From Leucaena leucocephala (lineage: Eukaryota > Streptophyta > Magnoliopsida > Fabales > Fabaceae), in assembly GCA_037074615.1 (NCBI GenBank), contig CM073558.1:8246001-8310000 (forward strand): 64,000 nucleotides of DNA, in the 5' to 3' direction. Shown here in pieces: positions 12,158 through 22,844 of this stretch; position 1 is the stretch's first letter, and each line of letters begins with the position of its first letter. The notes under the pieces are model-generated. The model was given only the letters and a program-made list of their open reading frames with translations, did not search any database and was not told the origin of the DNA. Both the position numbers and the translations under genes were made by a program.

Positions 12158-12545
12158 TTAGTTGTTAATGTTTACCTCAATAATTGTTGATAAAGTTAGT
12201 TTTGTTGTTAATGACAAGTATGTGATGTATGTTGGTATTAGTTGTTAATATTTACCGTGATAGTTGTTAATATAACTAGTTTAGTTGTTAATGAAAAGTT
12301 TGTGGTGCATGTTAGCATTAGTTGTTAATACATACCACAATAGTTGTTAAAATAGCTAGTTTCGTTGTTAATGACGTGTATGGTGCATGTGGTATTAGTT
12401 GTTAATATATGCCATGATAGTTGTTAATATATCTTGTTTAGTTGCCAATGACAAGAGTATGGTGCATGTTGACATTAGTTGTTACTCTATATTGGGATAA
12501 TTGTGGATATAACTAGTTTTATTGTCAATGAGAAGTTTGTGGACC
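12158..12545. repeat. Minisatellite, ~80-bp unit, nearly 5 copies
   Basis: GTTGTTAATA-like starts at 12161, 12241, 12321, 12398 and 12478, a spacing of 77-80 bases. Each unit contains a second TAGTTGTTAAT and the text ATGACAAG.GTATGGTGCATGTT. It lies in the core of the long-TIR element, just inside the right arm. Confidence 0.85.
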
Positions 12546-12611
12546 TTAAAAAATATGATATAAATTTATATTTTATGCTATTTATTTCAATTTTTAGTTA
12601 ATGAACTAGTA

Positions 12612-12761
12612 TTTTCACATCCACTTAATGATACTTCTTAGATTTTCAAGAGTTAGTGTGAGACAATGATATAAGGAGAGTTGTCAATTTTAGCATCCCC
12701 ACTTGTTAATGCTTACACATTAACTTGTCAATGCAGACACTCTCACTTGTCAATTCCATAC
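12612..12761 (-). repeat. Right inverted arm, inner part
   Basis: Reverse complement of the inner 150 bases of the left arm (about 9930-10076). It ends at CATAC (12757-12761), the first copy of the target duplication made by the LTR that follows. Confidence 0.75.
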
Positions 12762-13618
12762 TGTAAAATTCTCCTTCTAATAACAATAATTAACCACCTT
12801 AAATTGTTCTTTTTTTTTTATTAAAATTGGGTACAAACTAATAGTGATGGAAATAAGTTTTGTTAATCATGTTTTAAAAAGTTCAACTTATTTTGAAAAT
12901 ATTATCCATGTTAGAAAAGAGTAAAACTTGCGTGAGGATACTGTCATGGAAATAAGAGCTCACATAACATTCACATATAAAATCATGTTATAAAGGATTC
13001 GATCCCACTAACATGTTTATAGGGTTCACGCCCCCAATTAATACCACTATTATAGTTAGTTATCCTTACAATCATCTCAACTGGGCCTCTAAGTATCAAA
13101 CCCAGGAATAATATCACATAAACCCACTTCACAACCAACTTCCTGTATAATACTCATTCATAAATAAATTCTCAATATTTCAAATTCTAAAAGTAGATCA
13201 ACAATCAACAAATCATAAGCAATAACCTAAGGCCTCAAACCCACTACCATCATGCGTTCTCAATATCAAATCCAAATAGAATATCGCCTCATGTTAGAGT
13301 ATGCCAAATGATCCCTATTATAGCAATATACAACTATTCTACACATAAATAAAAAGGAGGAGACTATACAATTAATATAGCACTAAACAAGTCTTTGAAG
13401 CCTTTTCTAAGGTCATAACACGATACTATCACCTGTAAAATGTTAATAACCACAGGGTGAGACAAATTTCTTAGTAACTAATAGCTCCTACTCATCATAC
13501 ATACTAATATGTGTGCTCGTGAGATGTCAAGTGGGATAAATATATAATAATATCATAATTAACAGTAAATAAATAATTTCTAATGCCATGATGCTAATGT
13601 AATCCCACAACCACAATC

Positions 13619-13894
13619 TAAGAGCCATAAAAAAACCTATCCCCTTGCAGGAGGATGAAAAAAGCTACTAGGGCTTGCCCCACGTAAGAGACAAAGCCAA
13701 CCATAATGTATTAATGGAGGTCTCATCACGTGACGGTAATCAACACAACTACAAACCAAGAGCCATAAAGACCTATCCCCACATAGGAGGACAAAAATAT
13801 CCACTATGGCCTATCTTACATATGAGGCAATTAAGTCAACCATCATACATTAATGGAGGCCTCTTATGTGACGGTAACCAACACAATCCATTCA
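13619..13894. repeat. Direct repeat, 138-bp unit, two copies
   Basis: AGAGCCATAAA...CCTATCCCC starts at 13621 and again at 13759. Both units continue with CAACCAT...CAT/GTATTAATGGAGG and end with GTGACGGTAA.CAACACAA. Inside the solo LTR. The 87-codon frame at 13675-13938 runs through it and is not a gene. Confidence 0.75.
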
Positions 13895-14633
13895 CCAATT
13901 CTCATAATATATACCATGCTCAAAAGCTTAATAAGTAGTCAATTTCAATATGCATATTTCATTTACAAATCAAATTCTCATAATTTGAACATAAGTACAT
14001 AAGGTCCAAGGATTGCATTTAAAAAAAAACAAGTCATACAAGACTATTTCACTTCAAATAATTTCATTATATATCAAAATATAACCCATAGCATTTAATG
14101 AGTTCAAGAAACCAAAATTACTCACAAATAAGATATTAGTATGTATAATAAGTGGAAAGTGGCTACTTCTCACAAAAGCTAATAAAAGTACCATAAATGA
14201 AGAGCCCCGTACTTAGTTCACAATTCACTACTAAATCTACATAATTTGTATAAATGTTCATCAATAAGTTGCTAATTTGACATGACATATACTTTTAAAA
14301 AAATCTTACATTTTTCTTCTAACTCCATCTTATTTAGAAATTCTTAATTCACTTAAAAATTCCATCTCTTTTCAAGCTCTACCCTTATAGGATTGATTAG
14401 CCCATTTATTCAACTTTTTATTCTTTTTCTCAAGTCTCAATATATATATATATATATCTATAATATAGGGTTTCAGCTTCCATAATAAATATAATTAACC
14501 CTTTTAATACTTCTAGACATAACTTAAATATCTTATATGGTTAATTATCATCTAGAAATATCAACTCATTATCTCTCAATAAATCTCCATATATATACTT
14601 CCTGTCCAATTTAAACTCAGAGCAACAGGTTAT

Positions 14634-14636
<3 letters not shown>

Positions 14637-14682
<46 letters not shown>
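14637..14682. repeat. (AT)n microsatellite
   Basis: About 22 uninterrupted AT units within the solo LTR. A likely site of length variation between individuals. Confidence 0.9.
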
Positions 14683-14684
<2 letters not shown>

Positions 14685-15049
14685 TGACTTTTATTCATCT
14701 CTCTGTCTCTTGCTTCTCACGTGTACTACCGCAAAAATTTTCCAATACATAACTCCTTACAAGCTCAAATCTTCCCTTTTTAATACCTCTCAAGTCTTCC
14801 TTAATAAATCTGAAATTTAATTTCCAGATTTGTAGAGCATTTAGTCTCAAATTAAAATTCCAGCTTGCGTCTCATCATTGTTAAACTAAGAACAAATACA
14901 ATTTATATACTCTTTGTCACTTACACTTCCCTTCACTTTATCTTAATCCAACGTCCAACATAGACTCAGCTACACACCAACACGCACCAATAGCAACCAT
15001 ATATATACATGCAAACATACTTTCCGACTCCTGATGCAGCAGCAGTAAC

Positions 15050-15070
15050 GACACACACACACACACACAG

Positions 15071-15095
<25 letters not shown>
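15050..15095. repeat. Compound (CA)n(TA)n microsatellite
   Basis: About ten CA units followed by about thirteen TA units. A second ACAT/AT run lies at 15303-15329. Both are within the solo LTR. Confidence 0.9.
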
Positions 15096-15101
<6 letters not shown>

Positions 15102-16291
15102 TCATCCTTTAATGCCTTTACAACTCTCACACACACCAACAAGTAGGTTCCATTTCCTCGTGTCAGTACAGACATATATGTATACATATCAATATATACA
15201 CATATTTAAAACAACTTCCTCTTCTTCATGGCAGCAGCATCGTCACTCTTCTTTCCTTTTTTTTTTTTTTAAATAAAACCCATAACAGACCAGCAACCTT
15301 ATACATACATACATATATATATATATATTATTACTACTCAGACTAGAGCCAAAAACCCGACGGCCAAGCTTCTGTTCTCTCCTTTTCTTTATTTTTCAGA
15401 CAGCTACAGTAACTCACGGTCTACAAATTTGTAGATCGCCGGAAAAAATGGTGTGAAGACTTTGAAAAAGCTTACCTCAGTCCAGATCCACTCCAATGTA
15501 CGCTATCCAAGCTCTGACGGTGTCCTCCATGGCCACTGCCACTGTCACGACTCTCTCTCTCAAGCTTCTGTCGCTGCCTCTCAAGCTCACCGTCACTGTT
15601 GCTCTGTCTCATGCTCTATTCTTATTTTTCGGCTTCTCTCACGGCGCTTTCTCTCTCTCTCTATTCTTGCTCCTCTCTCACCGTCGCCTAGTGTTCTGTC
15701 TTTTCTTCTCGTCTCTCTCTCCTCTACTGCTGACAAGAATGATGAATGAAGAAGGAGTACTCTGGACGCTTGGGCAGGTGAGGCTTATGGAGGATGAGAT
15801 AAAAGCAATATCACAAAGGGAAGGAAACATGTGGGAGAGATATATGCTACGAGAAAAATCCATCTGTTGCTCTATTCTTATTTTTATCATTTGCTATATT
15901 TTTTGAAAAGTTCAGAAATTTCTTGAAAATAATCTTTAAAATAGAATAAGGATTTTTTTCCTCTAATAGATCCTTTAACTCATAAGATAATTTCTTTAAA
16001 TTTTTCGGGACAATTGATAACCTCTAACTATTTTTCTTAAATTTTCTTAAAAAATAGGCATTTAATTCTCAAAAAATAGCTATTAAATTATTTGGTTCTC
16101 TTTTAAAAAAGAAAAACTCTTCTATAATTTTTTAGGTTCCCAAAATACTCATTTTATTTTTTTCTTAATTTTCTTGAGCTCCAAAATATTTTTAAGGATT
16201 ATTCTTCTCTCTATTATTTTCTGTTCAATAAAATACTCTTGACCACAATAATATCTTATAAATCCCTCTTATTAAAATTTGAGATGTTACA

Positions 16292-16655
16292 CCTATTACT
16301 AAAAATTTGATTTAAAATTATGACATAATCACATTTCAATTTACCTATTATAATATGACATGATTTCAAATTATATAGAACATGATATAATATTCATAAC
16401 TTACTTAGTAACAAAAAAATACGAAATATATCATTGTCAACACCCAATGTCTATACATGTACATGGGCATCTCAATTGGGTTATAAAGAAAATTATTCTT
16501 TGTTATAATGTAAGTTGTCCATCTTTGTTTTTCTGTTACTTTGCTAGTTAATTGCCTAGTAGCAAAGATAGGACTTTATCACAATGTCAATTCTTCAATG
16601 AGTCACAAGCCCCCATCGCCTTCAATTCTCAAAAGCTCTCCACTAGCTGACATAA
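16292..16655 (-). repeat. Right inverted arm, outer part
   Basis: Reverse complement of about 9565-9934. It continues the arm broken off at 12761. The outer end abuts the MEI2-like gene fragment at about 16654. Confidence 0.75.
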
Positions 16656-17150
16656 ATAATGTTATTCTTGATGGATGCTCTTCATAGGGATGCTCCCCAG
16701 CCACATGTCCCACACCATTTCGAAGCATATAATGGCCAATGCCACTGGAAGCAACTCCATCAGTGATGCTCATCTTTTACACGCCAATCTTAAAACTCTT
16801 TGGGGGGCTCAAAATCCATTAACCCTCCTCCTCTACCAAGCAAATCATTGTCGTCCAAATCCTCTAATTGGCTGGGCAATTTGCTCAGGTCAAAATCATC
16901 CGTTATCCCAGCTATATAGCTCTTCTTCATCATCAAGAAGCGTGTTTCCTATAAAAAGAAATTCACTGAATCAGGGAAATTCGGTTCCTATTGACAATAA
17001 GAAGAAAAAGAAAAAAAGTTATCAGAAATCATATAAAGTTACTCCAACATTGCGTGTGTAAGAGAATCTCAAGCTTACACTTTTCACTTGTAAGAACAGG
17101 CAGAGAACTGAAAAACAAGCTAGCATCACTAGATGAGTGATGTGCCCCAG
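16654..17150 (-). pseudogene. Fragment of a MEI2-like RNA-binding protein gene
   Basis: Minus-strand translation gives SSSDASLFFSSLPVL (about 17145-17090), then an intron-like gap ending in a T-rich tract and CAATAG (about 16990), then GNTLLDDEEEL, a shift to IAGITDDFDLSKLPSQLEDL and DDNDLLGRGGGLMDFEP, another shift, and MSITDGVASSGIGHYM with NGVGHVAGEHPYEEHPSR ending in TLF at 16654. From memory of the family, plant AML/MEI2-like proteins carry the same order just before their first RRM: DASLFSSSLPV, LLAGIMDDFDLSGLPSSLEDL, GVGTVAGEHPYGEHPSRTLF. At least two frameshifts and one stop make it non-functional. The intron-like gap suggests a genomic piece, not a processed copy. The RRMs are absent: homology stops exactly where the inverted arm begins. 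Complete MEI2-like proteins are several hundred residues longer. Confidence 0.65.
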
Positions 17151-17908
17151 CACCATGTGGTCTATCACTACATTAAGTAGATAGAACAAATAAAAAAAAG
17201 GGCTCAAATCATTCCAAACCATATAAATGTAAGTGGCTAAGAAGAAATAACCATATAAATATGTCACATTTCACTCAAATCTCCATCACCTTCAACACTT
17301 GTCAATCACGCTACATCACGTTAACGAGAAAACTCCTCTGGCTTCCAACTTCATGCCTATAGATAAAGCATGAAAAATAAAATTGAATTGAAAATTTTAA
17401 GGCATGGGCCATATGGCTAGCCGAACAATCTACAAGTTTAATCTGAGATGAAATTGAACCCAGATGGTTTTTTCCCTTCTTGTTGACCAAAGTTATAAAT
17501 TATAAATTACAATAATCTCAAGAAGGTCAATTAACAATGGCCACAAGAGTAATAAATATATTATGAGCATAGCAAAATAACATAAGGAAGCCAAAGCCAA
17601 GATATTATCCAGAATTATCTAAAAAGCATCGACGTAATTTAAGTGTTGCACTCCAAAGAAAGAAAGGAAGCAAAACCATGGATGCAATATAGATAGCAGT
17701 AACAACGCCTATTCAACCATGATTATGCGTACAATATCATCAAGAAATAGTACAATCATTAAACATCTATTATATAACTGGACAGAAAAGCTTCAAATAA
17801 ATCAACAAAGTAAGAATCGTCTCAGATTTTAACAAGTAATTAAATGCAGATTATAAACAAAGAGCAAGGAAAAATACGTATTTTTTTCAAATACACACTA
17901 GAGACAAA
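17151..17908. other. Unassigned spacer upstream of the MEI2-like fragment
   Basis: I looked for further upstream MEI2-like exons on the minus strand and recognised none. No repeat ends are visible. The 81-codon minus-strand frame at 17022-17267 is a wrong-frame reading of the fragment and its flank. Confidence 0.4.
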
Positions 17909-19505
17909 TGAAATATCCTACTTTTACTCTCTTTGAGTATATATTTTAGCATATTTAATTAGTAGAAGTATTACTTTGGTTAAAAAATTTAAAATTTTTA
18001 ATTTTGTCCACGGGTAGTGTTTATCATTCATTTTTTAGATTGATAGTTCAACTTTAAAAAATTATAATTAATTCTAGAAAAATCATATAGAGATGATATA
18101 AATTTCTACTTGAAGCTCATTCATTTATCTTTTAAGAGAAAAATATAAATATAGACATTTGCTTGCCCATTGAATATAATTAAATTATTACTTTTTACTG
18201 TTTATATGGTCAATTTTGAAACTTTCAGATTATGATCCTCAACTTTGGAAATTTATTTCTCTTAGTACACACATCCAATTGAGGCATGTTACCTAAGCAT
18301 TTAATACACATAATTTCTTGGATTAATTCAATTCTTTGCTAGGTCAAACTAAAGCTATAACAAACATGTTCCATAACCTATGTTTTTACCATTACCACTT
18401 TATTTCATAATTCTTATAAATCATTCTAGCACACTTAAACCTTCCTCTTGGCTTTCCATACATTCATATACATCATATAAACATGCCATAATTATTTCAT
18501 ACATATCCATTACATAAATTGGTACATTACATATTAATTACATAAATGAAAAACCATACATATACATCACATGCTAGAATATATAATTTCTCCACTTTCA
18601 TTCTTGCATTTTTAGCTCTCCTTCAAGCATAGGTCTTCCATCATAGTTGACCCATTATAATTGGTTATGGGAGGGTGAGATTATGGGGAATGTTAATGGC
18701 AAACGTTACCAATCAATGCATACAAGATGAATACAAGTGTATAACATGCTTCCTTTATCTTTCTTAAGCTTCCATTTACATATTATTATGCTTAATGCCT
18801 CATACTATCATGCACAACCACAAACTCATAAAGGGCAGAGCATATATCATTCATACATACCATACATCATCATCACATATCATAACATATCAACACACAA
18901 GCATAAACATCTTGCATACACGAAGGGTAAGTTTACTACCTTAAACATAAGCTTTCTTTCTTGTTTTTGCACTTGCTCCCTAGGCTTCCAACCATGCATA
19001 CCTTCGGTCAACCATTTCTCAACATCCTCTTGGATGTCTCAAGGTCCTAAACACATTCACATTTATCATATAACTTATTAGAACTATGATTATACACCAA
19101 ATGGAAGACTAACTCTCTTTATTTAATCATTTTCTCTTAATTTTAGGATTAGTGTTCTACATTTGTAATAATTATTCTCATAGGCCAATCTTACACATTT
19201 TTTCATGAGGAATCCAAATATAAGCTTATATTTATGAAAATCAAACTCTTTCCCCATTAAATGGACCTGGCCGAACATCATGCTCATCTTGGTGCCAAAT
19301 TGCCAGTTTTGATTCTAATGCTTCCAACTTTACTTCCTTAACTTGGTTTTACATAATCTTTCATTCTAAATCTATTGGAAGCCTTAGAATCATCAAAATT
19401 ACATCCTAGATATAAAATCCACATCAAGCCGTGACATACCCTAGGCACACAAATCATGAAATTCCATCGAACATAAGGTAGAACCACTTGAATCCTATCT
19501 ATTAT

Positions 19506-22500
19506 TGTAAAACCTTACTTTTGTACGCCTTAGGGACCATTCAGTTGTATTTTAAACCATTTAAACATCCATTGAAGTTCAATTACAAAATCTAAAATTT
19601 CCAAGCTTCATAGGTATTGTTCATTTGGTATTTTTAGATTTAGCAATGAACTTCAAAAATCATAATTAATTGTAGAAAAATCAAAATACAGTAGTTTAAA
19701 AGGATACACGAAGTTAACATAATGAACTTCAAGGGAAAAATAATTCTCAGATCAAGTTCTCAATTAATTAGTACAGTTTTAATGTCAAAAGTCATTGTTC
19801 ATTTGGACAAAATTATGAATATCAATTTCTGATCCCTAACTTTGTAAATTCAGTTATGTTTGTACAGACGCCGAAATAAGGTATTTTTGATGTCAAAACG
19901 AAGCTTGACATGTTAACTAACTATTGCTAAAATATTATACATTTATTTCCACTCTAATTATTTTTAATTATAGACCAAATATCATTGCTCAAAATTGATT
20001 ATTGTTGATCATGTACAAAAGTTTCAACAACTAACTTTATATACATACATTCCACAATTTGTTCACTACATAACTACACAAAAAAAAAACATAATCCTCA
20101 AATCTTCACCCCCCATGTTGATATTAGTGCTGATTGGAGATATATATTGGGGGTGAGATTTCTAGAGAAATCTTAATAGTAAATGGTACTAAACAGTGTA
20201 TGCATTAATGATTGAAACTTGTGCTTGATTGTGATTATGTTAACATAATTTATTGTGCATGCTTCCATGCAACATATGAAATATAATTGGCTAAAGTAAT
20301 CATATCATAGAGCTACAACTAATACATATGAACAACATCATTCAACAAAGTCATAACACAACCATCGATAAAATCAACACATACAAGCTTAGGTAAGCTT
20401 ACTACCTCTATTCCTTGCTTTTCCTTACTCCTTTCCTTTCTCCATTGTCCTTACTTTATGGTCCTCTTTACCACATTACTCAAGGCCTAATAAAGCATAA
20501 CATCATACTCATTACAATCCATTTCTAAGCCAACATGATCTACTCACTAATCCTTTAGCTCATTAAGTCTCTATCTTTCTCTAATTTTTATTAACTGGTT
20601 TGACCTTTAAATTAATTAATGTATTGACTTTACTTTACACAATTTGGCCTTTTAAATCCATTTATGAGCTTAGAATTATAAAATTCTAGCTCCTTCATGA
20701 AATTTTGACATAACTGAAAAAGAAGGCATTTTCTTTCAAAATTTATCATTTTGATTCCAATGCTTCCGCTAATTGTTTCTCTACTTAATCCCACATAATT
20801 TTTCATTTTAAAAATATTGAAATTATCAAAATCATGAAATTCTCATAAATGTTCATGCATATGAACATTACATAAAGGGTTTCAAAACATCCCTTTTCCA
20901 ATTTCAATGCTTCTAAGGTTCCAATCCTATACAAAATCATCATTTGAATTCAAAGGAAGTGTTAGATAATTGAAATTACATCCTTCTGTCCATAACGGTA
21001 CAGGCCAAAAGAATGAAGATAATGCAAAGTCAAGAATATCAATCAAATTCAATAATCAACATCCAAACTAACTTATCTAAGTGTTATTTACATACTTATA
21101 ACTTTATTTAACTCTTCCTTCTTTATTATAGAATTTTGGGCAGCAAGGGATCTGGTAAGACATGAAGTTTCTTACCATTAAAACTTAGGTTTTATCCAAA
21201 CACTTATAAATAAACTAGGAATGATTGCTTACCTAGGTACTTGCTTAGGTGACTTCTCCTTGATCTTATTTTGAGTTCTCTCTTCATTTTGGCATGGTTT
21301 CCCCAAGGGTCCTCTAGGTACATAGAATTGTGAAGGAGAAAGAGGGTATTTATAGTAAAATTTCAAGGCTCCTTGGACTAATCTACCCCTCCTTCAAGTA
21401 ATTATTACAATGCCTTAATCTTGAATCTCATTAGTTACTTAATTTCTTAATTACCATTAACTTAATTCTTACATTATTTTAATATAATTTAGCACATGTG
21501 ATAATGTCTCCTTCATGCTCTTGGTGCCATGTGGTGGATGTATGAGTCGCACAAGTACACTTCACATGCCACCTTGTACTTTCTTAAATTTTCTTGAATT
21601 ACTTTCCTTTAAAAAATTCATAAAATATCCTAATTTAACTTGTGCTCCAAGACAATACCTTGGGCTTGAATTGGTCTAACTCATTATTTGGCACACATCT
21701 CAAGGACTTTCCTATACCAATATCCTTAAATTATCCTAATTTTTAAAATAAATTCTAGATAATTCTTTTAATGGTTTTGATATTTTTAGAGATTCATTAT
21801 AATATAAAATATTTTTTTTGCAAAGTCTCATAATTTTTTGAGACCCAGAAGTCCTGATAAAAGTTCTATATGTTTTCTCTAAATCCTTTATCGGTGTCCA
21901 TTTCACCTTAAATTCTCTAATTAATTCTATAGAACTCCTTTTTTAGTCCTATAAGTTTTATAAATTCTTATATTAATTATAATAATTTAATACAAAATTT
22001 TATCTGATTATGAGGTCTGAAAGATACTGTACCAATTTTCAGACTTTAAAAATTAATATCAATTTATCGGTACCTTAAATCAAAATTATGGAGATATGCC
22101 TGACTCGAATTCTATCATCTATTTATTTGTAAAATTTGGGACTAAAACATTTCTGGGCAATTTTGGCATTTTCTGGCTCAACTTTTCATAATTACCATTT
22201 GCCCCTTAATTAGGCAAAATTGCACTTAGTCCCTGAAATTGCCAAATTTCATTTTAGTCAATTTCACCCAATTTTAAAATTGCAATTTGGTTCTTGAATT
22301 CTCAAAATTCTATTTAGGTCCTTGAACTTTTCACTATTTATAATTTAGTCTATGGACTTTTACTATTTATAGTTTAGTCCCAAACCTTTCACTAATTGCA
22401 ATTTAGTCAATTTGGCTTTATAACTTTATATTTTCTCTCTTTTTTTGACTTAAACATTATCTAATCATTATCTTTTTTTTAGATTATCATCTCAATCCCT

Positions 22501-22557
22501 TCATAACTTTTTCCTTCTATCAGTCTTATACAGATAGGAAAATTTTGGGATATTGCA
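19506..22557 (-). mobile_element. Nested solo gypsy LTR, 3.05 kb
   Basis: On the minus strand it starts TGCAATATCCCAAAATTT (22557) and ends GGTTTTACA (19506). Flanks ATTAT (19501-19505) and ATTCT (22558-22562) match at four of five positions. It carries a TATA box (21345-21354), GAGATTTCTCTAGAAATC-type text at about 20155-20175, CATTGTTCATTTGG-type text near 19795 and several 'tttagtcc' blocks at 22200-22400. Its length agrees with the sum of the two halves of the host LTR. Confidence 0.65.
21345..21354 (-). promoter_or_regulatory. TATA box of nested gypsy LTR
   Basis: TATAAATACC on the minus strand, about 1.2 kb from the LTR start, identical to the box at 4311-4320 in the sister LTR. Confidence 0.5.
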
Positions 22558-22834
22558 ATTCTAACTTGTTTTCTCAATTTCTAACATGAATCTTTTCCTT
22601 TCTCTTTGCTTTTAGATTTAGTTCAGCAACATATAGGGAGGAGTAGAATGATTTGTAATCACTTAATCTGACAATTAATCCTCCCAACTACAAGCTTAAG
22701 GATAAAGGAAGAGATGTCACATTGGATCCTTGCTTGATTGCCCCTTGAATTTGCCTTGTTCTTGCTTGAGATTTCATTTTACAAGAGGTTCCCCTCTATT
22801 GTCATGCACATGCCAGCCACCAAGGGGAGGGGAG

Positions 22835-22844
22835 GATATTTATA
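22835..22844 (-). promoter_or_regulatory. TATA-like box of host gypsy LTR
   Basis: TATAAATATC on the minus strand, about 1.3 kb from the LTR start; same relative position as in the two sister LTRs. Confidence 0.45.

Larger units (their letters stand above)
12762..16291 (-). mobile_element. Solo LTR, gypsy-type, 3.53 kb, inserted in the right arm
   Basis: On the minus strand it begins TGTAACATCTCAAATTTT and ends GAATTTTACA. Comparison with the intact left arm shows that exactly this segment is extra; the five bases CCTAC of the empty site appear on both sides as CATAC (12757-12761) and CCTAT (16292-16296), one change in each. Inside are CACAGGGTGAGAC near 13453, a 138-bp tandem repeat, three dinucleotide runs and a GC-richer, CT-rich stretch at 15360-15840 that probably corresponds to the transcribed leader. 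No gag or pol is present, so it is a solo LTR. Assignment to gypsy rests on the TGTAACATC start and the general likeness to the other gypsy LTRs in the window. Confidence 0.7.
9565..16655. mobile_element. Long-TIR DNA element (Mutator-like architecture), interrupted by an LTR
   Basis: Two inverted arms of about 512 bp bracket a 2.5-kb core. Left arm 9565-10076; right arm 12612-12761 plus 16292-16655, split by a 3.53-kb LTR. Shared landmarks, left versus reverse-complemented right: CAGCTAGTGG at the outer end, CTATCTTTGCTACTAGGCAA, TAGACATTGGGTGTTGA, TTTTTAGTA, GTGAGAGTGTCT and ATGTTAAAATTGACAACTCT-like text near the inner end. The core has no transposase-like frame but holds two tandem arrays. 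Known: arms of hundreds of bases without coding are typical of non-autonomous Mutator-like elements; foldback elements are the alternative. A 9-bp flanking duplication was not found by eye, so the class is inference. Confidence 0.65.

Noticed and set aside
15453..15906. Two overlapping plus-strand open frames (98 and 136 codons) with a signal-peptide-like leucine-rich start
   Set aside because: They lie inside the solo LTR, on the strand opposite to its transcription, and come from a CT-rich stretch. No domain is recognisable.
7185..19140. A possible giant palindrome: LTR piece 7185-8285 and 17990-19140, plus arms 9565-10076 and 12612-16655, at similar spacing
   Set aside because: The 1.3-kb stretches between LTR piece and arm (8286-9564 and 16655-17908) do not match each other, and the right side carries the MEI2-like fragment. 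The symmetry is coincidental.
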